Assembly (NCBI RefSeq): GCF_026151205.1
Contig: NC_087077.1
Coordinates: 2,482,001-2,546,000 of the forward strand
Direction: 5' to 3'
Source of the DNA: Bolinopsis microptera
Lineage: Eukaryota; Ctenophora; Tentaculata; Lobata; Bolinopsidae
Length of the DNA stretch: 64,000 bases
Below are positions 39,901 to 45,873 of the stretch, one piece after another. Under the pieces are notes generated by a model that worked only from the letters and a program-made list of their open reading frames with translations, had not been told where the DNA came from and did no database searches. Position 1 is the first letter of the stretch. Each line of letters begins with the position of its first letter. A program made the translations under genes and the position numbers.

Positions 39901-42900
39901 CTTAAAACACCTGCAGAGTGCCCGGAACTGTTAACCTAGCTTAAAACACCTGCAGAGTGCCCGGAACTGTTAACCTAGCTTAAAACACCTGCAGAGTGCC
40001 CGGAACAGTTAACCTAGCTTAAAACACCTGCAGAGTGCCCGGAACTGTTAACCTAGCTTAAAACACCTGCAGAGTGCCCGGAACTGTTAACCTAGCTTTA
40101 AAAAAAACCTGCAGAGTGCCCGGAACTGTTAACCTAGCTTAAAACACCTGCAGAGTGCCCGGAACTGTTAACCTAGCTTAAAACACCTGCAGAGTGCCCG
40201 GAACAGTTAACCTAGCTTAAAACACCTGCAGAGCGCCCGGAACAGTTAACCTAGCTTAAAACACCTGCAGAGTGCCCGGAACAGTTAACCTAGCTTAAAA
40301 CACCTGCAGAGTGCCCGGAACTGTTAACCTAGCTTGAAACACCTGCAGAGTGCCCGGAACTGTTAACCTAGCTTAAAACACCTGCAGAGTGCCCGGAACT
40401 GTTAACCTAGCTTAAAACACCCGCAGAGTGCCCGGAACTGTTAACCTAGCTTAAAACACCCGCAGAGTGCCCGGAACTGTTAACCTAGCTCAAAACACCT
40501 GCAGAGTGCCCGGAACTGTTAACCTAGCTCAAAACACCTGCAGAGTGCCCGGAACTGTTAACCTAGCTCAAAACACCTGCAGAGTGCCCGGAACTGTTAA
40601 CCTAGCTTAAAACACCTGCAGAGTGCCCGGAACTGTTAACCTAGCTTAAAACACCTGCAGAGTGCCCGGAACTGTTAACCTAGCTTAAAACACCTGCAGA
40701 GTGCCCGGAACAGTTAACCTAGCTTAAAACACCTGCAGAGTGCCCGGAACTGTTAACCTAGCTTAAAACACCTGCAGAGTGCCCGGAACAGTTAACCTAG
40801 CTTAAAACACCTGCAGAGTGCCCGGAACAGTTAACCTAGCTTAAAACACCTGCAGAGTGCCCGGAACTGTTAACCTAGCTTAAAACACTTGCAGAGTGCC
40901 CGGAACTGTTAACCTAGCTTAAAACACCTGCAGAGTGCCCGGAACTGTTAACCTAGCTTAAAACACCTGCAGAGTGCCCGGAACTGTTAACTTAGCTTAA
41001 AACACCTGCAGAGTGCCCGGAACTGTTAACCTAGCTTAAAACACCCGCAGAGTGCCCGGAACTGTTAACCTAGCTTAAAACACCTGCAGAGTGCCCGGAA
41101 CTGTTAACCTAGCTTAAAACACCTGCAGAGTGCCCGGAACTGTTAACCTAGCTTAAAACACCTGCAGAGTGCCCGGAACTGTTAACCTAGCTTAAAACAC
41201 CCGCAGAGTGCCCGGAACTGTTAACCTAGCTTAAAACACCCGCAGAGTGCCCGGAACTGTTAACCTAGCTTAAAACACCCGCAGAGTGCCCGGAACTGTT
41301 AACCTAGCTTAAAACACCTGCAGAGTGCCCGGAACTGTTAACCTAGCTTAAAACACCCGCAGAGTGCCCGGAACTGTTAACCTAGCTTAAAACACCTGCA
41401 GAGTGCCCGGAACTGTTAACCTAGCTTAAAACACCCGCAGAGTGCCCGGAACTGTTAACCTAGCTTAAAACACCCGCAGAGTGCCCGGAACTGTTAACCT
41501 AGCTTAAAACACCTGCAGAGTGCCCTGAACTGTTAACCTAGCTTAAAACACCTGCAGAGTGCCCGAAACTGTTAACCTAGCTTAAAACACCTGCAGAGTG
41601 CCCGGAACTGTTAACCTAGCTTAAAACACCTGCAGAGTGCCCGGAACTGTTAACCTAGCTTAAAACACCTGCAGAGTGCCCGGAACTGTTAACCTAGCTT
41701 AAAACACCTGCAGAGTGCCCGGAACCAGCGCAGCTCACAGAAGGAACAGGAACCCAGCACACAACCCTCTCCTCCGTCACAACAACATGTCACGTGACCC
41801 ATATTCTGGTCGGCTCAGCGGCCCGAGAGTGTGGGGAGGATGGGCAGTGGAGCGGGGACCCGGCCTCTTGTCATACTGGTTCCTGTGATCTAGTGACGTG
41901 TCCGGCGTATTTCAAGTGTGGTTCTGGAGATGGATTTGCTAAATGTGTTCAGTGTAAGTGGATGGTTCTTATATTGAATCCTCCAATCTGAATATGTTTC
42001 AGGCTATATTAGTTTCTTGAGACGCCTTTTCTTGCTTTATTCGTAAGACCGAGATTGGAGAAAATATATTGTTTATAGCACCGGGCCTATTTAAATATCT
42101 CCAATTGTTACCTTTGGATGTCATTTGCGATAAATATTTGGGTGATTTATTTCATGATTGCGTGGCGAAATTGATGCCAGCAGTGAAATTTATTCTGAAA
42201 TGGTGAATTCGATTTCAGTTATAGAGTCGGACTTTGAAGACTTCTTATCAGCTTGTCTTCAACGCATTCAATACGAGGATGATTGTGATAAAGAAATTGC
42301 AGAGATCGAAGACCTCATACCCGATTCTTTCATCCATAGTTTTGCTAACTCGATATTAAAGGTAAATTATCCACCTGAATCTATTATAATTTATAATTGT
42401 GTATTATACAGTTCACGGAAAATAACACTAACAGTCTCTTTATGTCTGCATCGGAATATCAGTTTTTTGGACCAATCAGGAGGTTTCCGTAATATAACAC
42501 TCGAATGAGTCTCTCATCTATTACAGGTAAAACTGGATGGCAATACTCAGCCCTACTTTATCAGCAAGAAGTTTTTAAGGAAGATTACCCCAAGAGAAAA
42601 AGAATTCTCGGAACAGTTCATGACAAGTACAAAAATCTGTTCCATTTTATTTTTGAGTACAGCTCTGTTAAAGCACAATTTTTGACCCAATAAGTTGATT
42701 GCTATGCTTGAAGAATGTACCTGTTATCCTGAAAGGAAACAAATAATAATCACTTCTGGATAATAACGACAATTTGTCTCATCTCTTTAGTGATAATAAA
42801 GATAGTAGAGCACTACACAGAACATATCGAAACCTTGTTATACCGAGAGAACAGGGAGGTAAAACTGATCAGTTTATTATTTTAAGTTTAAAAACACGTT

Positions 42901-43491
42901 TATTATACCCTCCTTAATTATCGTAGGGCGTTTTTTGTATAGTTGTCGAGTTCACAAGTTAGCTCAACTCAAACTCTGTTAAATTAATTTGCTAGTATAA
43001 TTGTGTTATGACTGTCCCGCATCATGATCAGGTTCTTGTCGCGAAGTGTATGCTGATGATAAACTCAAATATCAGAGCTATTCAGCACAAGAACACAGAA
43101 GAAAGACCTACAAGAACCAAAAAAGAAGCACGGCAGGTTAGTTTAGTTTTAGATTGTACTTAATCAGCTTGCTAATCTCGTCGCTCTGGTCTATTTTCAA
43201 TTTTACTATTTCTCTGACGTTTTTAAGGAAGAAATAGTACGAGGCCGCACACAGGATTTGGCATGCTCTTTTTCCGTCGTGGTTGTTTTACAGTCGCTTC
43301 GTTTCGGCTTCGCTATAATATTCAAAGTTTTGCAATACTTATTAATATTAACTAACTTTATCGCTCTCCACAAGTTTTCCAAAATTTTACTTCAGGCCTG
43401 GCTAGATGCCAGCAAGAAGCATAGAAATAACCCCGGAAAAAAGGAAACAAAGAATCCTGCTTACTCTGGTATACATTCTGGATTATGTTAA
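3835..43491 (+). CDS. Giant mosaic extracellular protein (PAN-like, Ig-like, fucolectin-like, CCP, FOLN-like)
   Basis: This is a gene model assembled from about 50 exons on one strand. Nearly all modules are bounded by phase-1 introns and adjacent exons are phase-compatible almost throughout. Order: signal peptide, PAN-like modules, Ig-like module, four fucolectin-like domains separated by Cys-rich linkers, ephrin-receptor-like repeat, unknown module, CCP, fucolectin-like, nine CCP, second unknown module, CCP, fucolectin-like, CCP/FOLN, CCP, divergent fucolectin-like, FOLN, three further CCP units, CCP/FOLN, basic tail. No transmembrane segment was seen, so a secreted or matrix protein is most likely; the mix recalls animal scaffold and recognition proteins such as the SVEP1/polydom type, without being one. 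Introns hold a LINE, a foldback element and three minisatellites. The weakest joins are 9087-9490, 37403-37811 and 41953-42219. It could be two or more adjacent genes. Confidence 0.6.
3904..4515 (+). repeat. 33-bp minisatellite whose unit contains a splice donor
   Basis: Eighteen units of 33 bp run from 3904, with a partial unit to 4515 and a stray unit near 4610-4650. Each holds gaatacaag followed by ggtaagtacat and a pyrimidine-rich tttctatctag. The unit therefore includes a consensus 5' splice site (AAGG/GTAAGT) and also an acceptor-like TCTAG. Variation is limited to a few C/T and A/T sites. The first unit overlaps the end of the signal-peptide exon. Unit length is a multiple of three, and in the exon frame each unit reads EYKGKYIF(L/P)SS without a stop. 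Confidence 0.95.
4558..4608. repeat. Short imperfect hairpin
   Basis: The arms tgatattatatggataat...ccggtt and aaccgg...attatccatatatca pair over about 23 bases with a tiny loop. It lies just after the 33-bp array and before its stray copy. It is probably a small foldback remnant. Confidence 0.7.
4842..5147 (+). CDS. Cys-rich extracellular exon (PAN-like?)
   Basis: The acceptor ttttttag precedes 4842 and the donor follows 5147; both borders are phase 1 and the length is 306 bp (102 residues). The translation starts DLSDCFTWGKK and carries six cysteines, with spaced motifs ECYHNSTC, VTCDNT and CNVWPG. It resembles the next exon in placing a Cys pair near the middle and may be a divergent PAN/Apple domain, but that family call is weak. 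Several NxT/S sites fit a secreted protein. It joins in frame to the signal-peptide exon upstream. Confidence 0.6.
5345..7557 (-). mobile_element. 5'-truncated R2-type non-LTR retrotransposon in an intron
   Basis: The antisense open frame 5482-7542 (686 codons, opening on a GTG rather than an ATG) carries, in order, RT motif A (IDLMNAYGRVPH), the motif GLFQGDPLSVILF, the catalytic FADDLAL near 7211-7225, a CCHC knuckle (C-x2-C-x7-H-x4-C) near 6155-6205, and a restriction-like endonuclease signature near 5800-5860 (RPDVV...MELT, then a downstream KRYQQL). The order RT, CCHC, endonuclease is that of R2/Hero-type LINEs. The frame begins at RT motif A, a stop lies just upstream, and the N-terminal zinc fingers and RT fingers are missing, so the copy is 5'-truncated. 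The reading frame that remains is intact, implying a fairly young insertion. The 3' limit near 5345 is a guess; no clear target duplication was seen. Confidence 0.85.
7645..8533 (+). CDS. PAN/Apple-like modules (three exons)
   Basis: Exons 7645-7914, 8166-8310 and 8415-8533. The first (phase 1-1, 90 residues) reads HCLEYFIPPS then CYDTCKNSKKRIGFTYYW...CWIHD, the Cys spacing and aromatic core of a PAN/Apple domain. The second and third are joined by a phase-2 intron and together encode a second similar module: EVCYKRE, then CNKRCMEYNGNCFFF and CTLHGPN. The block ends in phase 1 at ACLSG. PAN domains usually bind proteins or carbohydrates in secreted receptors and proteases. The intron before 7645 hosts the LINE. 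Confidence 0.7.
9087..9600 (+). CDS. Ig-like module exons, internal join unresolved
   Basis: An acceptor (taacag) opens an exon at 9087 that reads GLQCPDAITGEL...KCLLP...RIWRIDG...DSGYVSLFIHNVT, with the Cys, Trp and D-x-G-x-Y landmarks of an Ig-like fold. The frame runs to a stop at about 9393. No good phase-1 donor was found, although the next exon, 9490-9600 (EHLLEIVTKF...ILYKG), is clearly phase 1 at both ends and needs one. Either an unusual donor is used or this module is decaying. Confidence 0.5.
9762..10983 (+). CDS. Fucolectin-like (F5/8C-type) domain 1 plus Cys-rich linker
   Basis: Exons 9762-10105, 10231-10350, 10450-10558 and 10810-10983. The first three form one domain: GADLATDGNIYTCFW near the start, then the strand VDEVKVHMMFF, a Cys-rich middle (ACKENDG, NCSDSDC), and the closing IYKVSCRSVGDMLVV...VRICELQIS. 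A DG...TC motif early and VR(I/V)CE late are landmarks of the eel fucolectin/tachylectin-4 (FTP) family, a jelly-roll fold that binds fucose and calcium; the sugar-binding residues could not be confirmed by eye. The last exon encodes 58 residues with seven cysteines (QECPDRNY, VCLPCPDR, CQHGEWEC, MCSS) and is the recurrent linker of this region. Inner introns are phase 0, outer ones phase 1. Confidence 0.7.
11076..11280. mobile_element. Old repeat fragment split by a MITE
   Basis: The pieces 11076-11112 and 11230-11270 match, with small changes, the continuous segment 45528-45600 (shared words gccgcgctcagcctgtcatt and aatagcctg). The 45-kb copy lies inside a larger inverted-repeat element, so this is a fragment of the same family. 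The two halves are separated by the 108-bp insertion described next. Confidence 0.75.
11113..11220. mobile_element. Non-autonomous DNA transposon (MITE), copy 1
   Basis: This 108-bp insertion starts taacgggtga and ends aaacctacaa. It is flanked by the direct repeat aatctctat (11104-11112 and 11221-11229). The matching 45-kb repeat lacks it, giving a natural empty site. A related copy in the other orientation lies at 44388-44483. An 8-9 bp target duplication is typical of hAT elements, but no transposase is present, so that assignment is an inference. Confidence 0.85.
11358..12428 (+). CDS. Fucolectin-like domain 2 plus Cys-rich linker
   Basis: Exons 11358-11653, 11904-12114 and 12291-12428, with phases 1-0, 0-1 and 1-1. 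The domain contains ANAFDRHLYTC, LWLKVNLGDLYMVKNVTVY, the recurrent TVFEDDWFF, NCKEAEINS, YTVTCNGRGDSIIL and ALRICEVVVES. The linker (46 residues) reads QNCTTDQF...TCHSCPEGEL...CQTGTCSSD, the same plan as the linker after domain 1. The domain is encoded by two exons here but three in domain 1, so one intron has been gained or lost between the copies. Confidence 0.75.
12782..14073 (+). CDS. Fucolectin-like domain 3 plus Cys-rich linker
   Basis: Exons 12782-13062, 13283-13478 and 13936-14073, with the same phase pattern as domain 2 (1-0, 0-1, 1-1). Landmarks: DWIQLDLGENWKIGGFTIH, FFSDWFFCPTQPC, SCKDEESISI, IYNFECNVVGQYI and FRISEIVVLRG. The early Cys of the TC motif is replaced (DKDLSTVTD), so the calcium/sugar site is probably altered. 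The linker reads ELCKANHF...ICLQCDSGLYSHGCSSTSC. The last donor, ggttggtg, is weak. Confidence 0.7.
14262..15217 (+). CDS. Fucolectin-like domain 4
   Basis: Exons 14262-14542, 14777-14954 and 15179-15217. The first carries YATDNDLSTYSLA, DIWFKVEFSQDKN and EFYSDWFYCQDPEDYC; the second carries ECKNKGTDIQ, NNCGTIELTDG and YQISCGYEGN. The last is a 39-bp exon (13 residues), phase 1 at both ends, reading GWIKLYEVVAYTQG, which supplies the closing strand of the fold. Such a small exon is easy to miss in automated annotation. Confidence 0.7.
15479..15649 (+). CDS. Ephrin-receptor-like (GCC2/GCC3) Cys-rich repeat
   Basis: A phase 1-1 exon of 171 bp. The translation CPGGQHLVAETNTC..C....YSAGG...C..CPEGFTAPAGFASE..DC matches the ephrin-receptor-like Cys-rich repeat found in SVEP1-type and other animal matrix proteins. 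It follows the fourth fucolectin-like domain and ends in phase 1 before the intron that holds the large foldback element. Confidence 0.75.
15739..17725. mobile_element. Large foldback element with palindromic-repeat arms
   Basis: The ends are inverted: the left begins GGTTCTTTTGCGATAGTC and the right ends with its complement near 17723. Arms of roughly 600 bp are made of tandem variants of cgctagttgtcgc/ccagcgctggc, each containing the palindrome AGCGCT, so the element can fold both as one big hairpin and as many small ones. The centre (about 16380-17090) has G-rich and telomere-like repeats and an 18-base poly-T. The direct repeat ataacc flanks it (15733-15738, 17726-17731). A paralogous uninterrupted copy of the flanking sequence at 17836-17890 shows the empty site. 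No transposase frame is present. Confidence 0.85.
16592..17035. repeat. G-rich decamer arrays and interstitial telomere-like repeats
   Basis: About nine gtcggggttt-type units run from 16592 to 16684, and further units in both orientations lie at 16834-16890. They are followed by several ggttagggtt words at 16940-17030. Runs of four G spaced by about six bases are capable of G-quadruplex formation. Inverted flanks (catcatgtagcc near 16544, ggctacatgatg near 16901) give an inner hairpin. All of this lies inside the centre of the foldback element. Confidence 0.85.
17726..17895. repeat. Local duplication marking the foldback insertion site
   Basis: The words ctcttagcttttgtctttcc occur at about 17742 and 17857. 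The second copy is preceded by tcaaaggtcagaaaataacc, which in the first copy sits on the far side of the foldback element at 15719-15738. The second copy therefore preserves the uninterrupted ancestral sequence. Confidence 0.85.
18016..18414 (+). CDS. Unknown extracellular module, copy 1
   Basis: A single exon, phase 1-1, 133 residues, beginning DYVDVVVGPYSIGE and ending TTVSG. It has only two or three cysteines (SLCNDNT, IVCEAED, SECREEE) and alternating hydrophobic/acidic stretches such as QVMVVTELEHHFMLYFYS, suggesting a beta-rich fold. The exon at 23153-23557 is clearly its paralogue (shared pattern of a Cys-Asn-Asp, then E-L-x-x-x-F-x-x-Y-F, then S-x-C-x-E). I do not recognise the family. 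Both copies are followed by a CCP and a fucolectin-like domain, so the three form a duplicated cassette. Confidence 0.65.
18537..19893 (+). CDS. CCP plus fucolectin-like domain 5
   Basis: CCP exon 18537-18731 (DCEVIRVDDRWD...VDVGCEAGYFNGGDKVITCLGD...LCLA), then fucolectin-like exons 18920-19036, 19226-19331, 19493-19657 and 19793-19893. The latter read TQAADLDLTTC, AWVDFQFDEITYVNNASLYTVFYDNW, ACVLSEEAFQLC, KSCGSITENKG, FSCDGVGDRIRI and VKMFEVVITSLG. Intron phases (1, 1, 2, 2, 1) differ from domains 1-4 but match those of domain 6 exactly, supporting a cassette duplication. The short array gaaagt at 18840-18885 precedes the second exon. Confidence 0.75.
20053..22987 (+). CDS. Nine consecutive CCP/sushi exons
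   Basis: Exons 20053-20211, 20412-20570, 20689-20847, 21087-21245, 21507-21665, 21840-21998, 22173-22331, 22502-22660 and 22820-22987. The first eight are each exactly 159 bp; the ninth is 168. Every exon is one complete sushi domain with phase-1 borders: (D/E)CG(E/D)xxxPxNG at the start, F/I-x-C-(N/D)-x-G-(Y/F)-x-L-x-G in the middle, S/T-C-x-E-S-x-x-W-E-x-x-P-x-C at the end. CCP domains mediate protein binding in complement regulators, selectins and many invertebrate recognition molecules. Equal lengths and high similarity point to recent tandem exon duplication. Confidence 0.9.
21293..21363. repeat. Small foldback (MITE-like) in an intron
   Basis: The arms tttgaacggacattaa and ttaatgtccgttcaaa are perfect complements separated by about 28 bases. 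Degenerate relatives of the same arm follow at 21410-21470. It sits in the intron between the fourth and fifth CCP exons of the run. Confidence 0.8.
23153..23557 (+). CDS. Unknown extracellular module, copy 2
   Basis: A single phase 1-1 exon of 135 residues: FSKYIYYDKEEGA, LVEVEWFYDKIKL, SFCNDDVFVTEGEEQ, LIFAELTQDFVFYFD and SISDCKERL. It aligns by eye along its length with 18016-18414. It is quite acidic and has no membrane segment. The function is unknown; the conserved position ahead of CCP plus fucolectin-like domains suggests a structural unit of the cassette. Confidence 0.65.
23797..25163 (+). CDS. CCP plus fucolectin-like domain 6
   Basis: CCP exon 23797-23985 is almost the same as 18537-18731 (shared VDVGCEAGYFNGGDKVITC). 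Fucolectin-like exons follow at 24169-24285, 24462-24561, 24714-24878 and 25069-25163, reading GSAGQDMNLKTCSG, AWIEFVLDEMRYVNNVSIF, CVASEEAYRSCK, KTCGTITTNQDF, VSCDAEGDMVKL and IKVYEVVVTSLG. Exon number and phases are identical to domain 5. A 22-base poly-C tract (24018-24039) lies in the first intron. Confidence 0.75.
24018..24039 (+). repeat. Poly-C tract
   Basis: An uninterrupted run of 22 C in the intron after the CCP exon. Such tracts are unstable and their length in the assembly may be unreliable. Confidence 0.95.
25384..25844 (+). CDS. Split CCP plus short follistatin-like (FOLN) module
   Basis: Exon 25384-25482 gives the first half of a sushi domain (DCPELTVLNGIVTTD, VLVTCDPTC). Exon 25677-25844 gives the second half (DVVVEGKARCLNGKWTPLPY) followed by a compact six-Cys unit (CESNMCDDKLSCRLVH... 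C). Both joins are phase 1; the donor at 25483 (gtttgt) is weak. The C-x4-C-x5-C-x8-C spacing resembles FOLN/follistatin-N-like modules, which recur at 37811, 38465, 39001 and 41714. The 57-bp array starts about 150 bases later. Confidence 0.65.
25996..36359 (+). repeat. 57-bp minisatellite (about 183 copies) made of a splice acceptor plus exon start
   Basis: The array begins with two 40-bp short units (25996, 26036), followed by 181 units to 36359, nearly all 57 bp. Each unit is gttgcggagaagcccaggct, then cctctaaactc(c/t)gtaca, then gtaactgagatttacatcag. The end of each unit (branch-like taactga, then ttacatcag) is a 3' splice site and the beginning is the first 29 bases of the CCP exon at 36360. 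The main polymorphism is one C/T. Two further 40-bp units lie at about 30124 and 33641. Rare variants recur about 3.5 kb apart, showing a higher-order duplication. In the exon frame every unit contains a TAA stop. Confidence 0.95.
36360..36518 (+). CDS. CCP exon that closes the 57-bp array
   Basis: A 159-bp, phase 1-1 sushi exon: CGEAQAPLNGTVEFQ, YNCDEGFSLLGRR, VTCLESGSWEERTWC. It has the same length and strong similarity to the eight 159-bp exons at 20-22.7 kb. Its first 29 bases and its acceptor are the sequence amplified in the preceding array, so the exon uses the last of about 183 near-identical acceptors. If an upstream copy is used without a second splice, the frame meets TAA within about 40 bases. 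Confidence 0.85.
36719..37666 (+). CDS. Divergent fucolectin-like region (exons, partly uncertain)
   Basis: Exons read as 36719-36823 (DQCLMLPGWSGGWADGG, VQVVMSSGRVGVFK), 36943-37037 (FPGNCEGSEISVNGTDCYF), 37216-37403 (GYAVCVKNKTVPDHC, SCTVAVIEGDSLTHW) and about 37453-37666 (TCSILEVLTI, GVCSVKCFDESLGSC, LICAASGDT). The close resembles fucolectin-like ends (C...GDxLVV...SEIV). If the last exon runs to the better donor at 37726, an in-frame TAA falls just before it; a donor at 37667 (gttagt) avoids the stop and gives the phase needed by the next exon. The join into 37453 is out of phase as read. This part may be decaying or misassembled. Confidence 0.45.
37811..37911 (+). CDS. FOLN-like mini-module exon
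   Basis: The exon reads NCPTCKEMICPPFRDCRIIDN then LPTCTMG, with the Cys spacing of the short modules elsewhere in this gene. It needs a phase-2 start, consistent with the donor proposed at 37667, and ends phase 1. It is followed at once by an intron carrying a 7-bp repeat. Confidence 0.55.
37926..38062 (+). repeat. CTTACTC heptamer array
   Basis: About 18 tandem copies of a 7-bp unit (cttactc, drifting to attactc) begin some 15 bases after the donor of the FOLN exon. The tract is pyrimidine-rich on the transcribed strand. Confidence 0.9.
38123..39427 (+). CDS. Two CCP/FOLN units and a further CCP
   Basis: Unit 1: exons 38123-38246 (ACEGFLVPDGHVNI, VTCDNKYSYSV, MCTLDGR) and 38465-38619 (WEPLPGKCVLQ, CETYQCEENEYCRLV). 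Unit 2: 38761-38853 (CPEFTILNGFVEND, IVCKTSNYRLRG) and 39001-39136 (SLECLPTGLWSD, FCSVMNCETGQFC). The last exon, 39240-39427, is a CCP (RCPALTIQHGTVDD, ITCDIGYFPDYSD, ITCTQKGIWNKNIPHC). CCPs in units 1 and 2 are split by an internal intron, as at 25384-25844, unlike the single-exon CCPs at 20-23 kb. Phases are consistent throughout. Confidence 0.7.
39540..41713 (+). repeat. 39-bp minisatellite (56 copies) made of a splice acceptor plus exon start
   Basis: The unit is agtgcccggaactg, then ttaacctagcttaaaa, then cacctgcag. Fifty-six copies of the acceptor cacctgcag/agtgcc can be counted; one unit (near 40100) has a 3-bp expansion. Variation is mainly T/A in gaac(t/a)g, A/G in ctta/ctga and T/C in acc(t/c)gcag. 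Each unit carries branch-like ttaac, a short tract and AG, then the first 12 bases of the CCP exon at 41714. In the exon frame each unit contains a TAG stop. Confidence 0.95.
41714..41953 (+). CDS. CCP plus FOLN-like exon that closes the 39-bp array
   Basis: A single phase 1-1 exon: CPEPAQLTEGTGTQH, TTTCHVTHILVGSAARECG, DGQWSGDPASC (CCP), then SCDLVTCPAYFKCGSGDG, AKCVQ (FOLN-like). Here both modules share one exon, without the internal intron of the two upstream units. The exon is GC-rich compared with its surroundings. It uses the last of 56 copies of its acceptor. Confidence 0.75.
42219..43491 (+). CDS. Basic C-terminal region or small separate gene
   Basis: Five phase-consistent exons: 42219-42361, 42527-42626, 42791-42858, 43032-43136 and 43396-43491 (stop TAA). 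The product begins IESDFEDFLSACLQRIQYEDD, continues KVKLDGNTQPYFISKKFL, IIKIVEHYTEHIETLLYREN and ends TKKEARQ...KKHRNNPGKKETKNP. It is acidic at first and strongly basic at the end, with helical propensity and no signal or membrane segment. The first exon can join 41953 in phase 1 (as the tail of the giant protein), or an ATG at 42200 could start a separate gene (about 180 residues). The lack of extracellular Cys-rich modules favours a separate intracellular protein. The family is not recognised. Confidence 0.5.
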
Positions 43492-44387
43492 CCCTCAAGC
43501 AGGTGGCTCAAAGATTAATGCAAAATTTGATCGCATCGGAAAAAGATGAATTGTAGCTTTTTATTTTAATTTAGGGTATCAACGTTTATTAATGATTAAA
43601 CAATTTTGCTTTTACATTTTAAAAGATTACCACACCGTTTATTTGATGAAAACATTTTTAGATCGTGTATCTTTGAAAATTTTAAACTTTGTTAATATAA
43701 TTTATTAAAACATGGTTGTGTCTCACTAATTTTTATTCAATCATCAATGCAAATGTGTTATTAACATTTATAAATTATATAATTATAATCGATTTTATTG
43801 ATGATTGACTGGTTTAGATTAAACATTACTTTACAATTTACATCACACATAAGTCATACTCATAATTGATAATGTTCCACGAATAATTTTCTACCATTTA
43901 GCAAATTAAACGTCATTTTCTTTTGGCTTTGCTGATTTACGCTTTTTAGTTTTCATAGTTAAATTTTCTTTTCATCACAGTTTTCTAATTCTCCTGATAT
44001 TTAGCTTCCAGTACCTCGATGCGATTGTGACTTGTGTTATATTATTGACACTGACCTCGCTGATTGGTCACTGGTCAAAAATTCGATAAAAACTGTGAAA
44101 TTTCGATCATAAAACAAAACACCGGCAAAAATGAAAAAGCTTCAATCCAAAAATTTGCAGCGCGATGCATTACTGGGCCGTAGTGAATTCATTCCCGATC
44201 TCATTTTCAAATCCTGGGATTCGGGAATACCGACCGAAATAAATCCCGGGATTCCCGAAAATCGGGAAAAATTTCCCGGATTCCCGAAAATCGGGAATTT
44301 ACCGAACATTGAACATTGAAAGTTTGTTAAAACAAATGGTGCGAATCCTGGAGTTCGACTACGAGTTTCATAAAAGTGTACTTGAGT

Positions 44388-44483
44388 TGTAGTGTGTAGG
44401 TTTATAATCTACAAGGACGCGCGCCGAGTTGGAATCGTCGACATAATATTTGAAACAAATATTTTACGAGTGTCACCCGTTAA
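44388..44483. mobile_element. MITE, copy 2
   Basis: A 96-bp element, the reverse-orientation relative of 11113-11220 (shared ttaacgggtg, ctcggcgcgcgtcc, ataaacctac). It is flanked by the direct repeat tacttgagt (44379-44387 and 44484-44492). The 11-kb copy has an extra 16-base internal duplication that this one lacks. Confidence 0.85.
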
Positions 44484-45090
44484 TACTTGAGTAGTATAAA
44501 GTGTCAATTGCCATTTTGATTAGAATCGTTAAAGATTAGTTCAAAACATTCAGTTTATCCATTCAAATGAAAATGCACATCTTTTGTCAAAAGAACCTCG
44601 CAAGAACTTTTACATCGTCACCTGAATTCGCAGTAAACTCGGACATGTAGCTTTGTTTGCAAAAAGTAATAAAGTCTGAATGATCAATTGTGAATCGACG
44701 TGTATAAACGAAACCAACTCGCGCGCAGCAAAGCAACCACACTCCACAAAACTAAAAACAAAGTGGTCGGATCAGGCAGCTAGCAGTGCTACTGCTAGAT
44801 GCGCGCATATATTTTACAACAGTACAACACTAGAGGGTGCACCATAAAAATAAACTTGCTCGGATTTTAAAAATTTTTGTACCATTGTTTTCTAGAGACT
44901 GTGAGAATTTTCACAATACCAAATTTGTCATACCTTTTTAGAAAGATCAGTGAGTTTCGCCTAGGTGCCATATTTGATGGTGCGCGGCTTTTGGAGCAAA
45001 ATTAGCTGTAAAAGTCGCGTAATTTGACCAAATTTGACCAAATTTGTTGATTTTTGTCGTATTATTTGGATATATCTTCAGTTCCTTGAT

Positions 45091-45873
45091 TGACCATTGT
45101 TAATGATTTGGCCCGGCGCGCGCTACTTCGTAGCACTTGCCGTCGGGTAGCATTTCGAGAAGAAAGCGGCGCGCGCTACTTCGAAGAAATTTAGACGAGT
45201 AACATCCGTCAATTCCTTGAATGAGATCATTCTGAAAATTGGCGACGACCTTCCAATAGGGCTTTCACAACTGTCCGAAAAATTTGTTGGATATCGGAGT
45301 TGATATAGTGATCAAAATGGGGCAAAATACGCTGCTTTTAGCTGTAACATAATTTTTGATGGTTGGATATGCTTTAAACTTTTCAGATACTTTCCTTGTA
45401 AGTTTATGAGTAAGCTTACCAATTTTTGTTGCAATCAGAGGTCGGGAAGGATACTTAATATCTATTTGTTTGAAGAAAATTGTGCTGGCCGAAATTAGCG
45501 CTAAAAAACCATCATACAGTTTACTGGGCCGCGCTCAGCCTGTCATTCCGCCAAATCTTTATTCGTTAATGAACATAATAGCCTGGGGTCCTCAGGTAAC
45601 ATTCAGTCGGCACGCGCGGCTCACTGTCGATGGCGCACTACCTAACAACACGTGCAACGTAACATGAAATATGAAATAAAAGCACGTGTGGCGATGAGTG
45701 TTATATCATGATTATTTATTACCCAGCGTTTGAATCGAAGATTCGAGCATTAGCTTGACGGATGTTACTCGTCTAAATTTCTTCGAAGTAGCGCGCGCCG
45801 CTTTCTTCTCGAAATGGCCCGATGGCAAGTGCTACGAAGTAGCGCGCGCCGGGCCAAATCATTAACAATGGTC
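45091..45873. mobile_element. DNA element with about 120-bp terminal inverted repeats
   Basis: The left arm 45091-45211 and right arm 45757-45873 are nearly perfect complements (outer end tgaccattgttaatgatttg, then GC-rich gcgcgcgctacttcg twice). The 545-bp interior has no open frame of note and includes the sequence also found split at 11076-11270. No clear target duplication was seen. This is probably a non-autonomous DNA transposon. Confidence 0.85.

Noticed and set aside
39540-41713. CRISPR-like array of regular repeats
   Set aside because: Units are contiguous with no unique spacers, in a spliced eukaryotic gene. The same applies to the other arrays.
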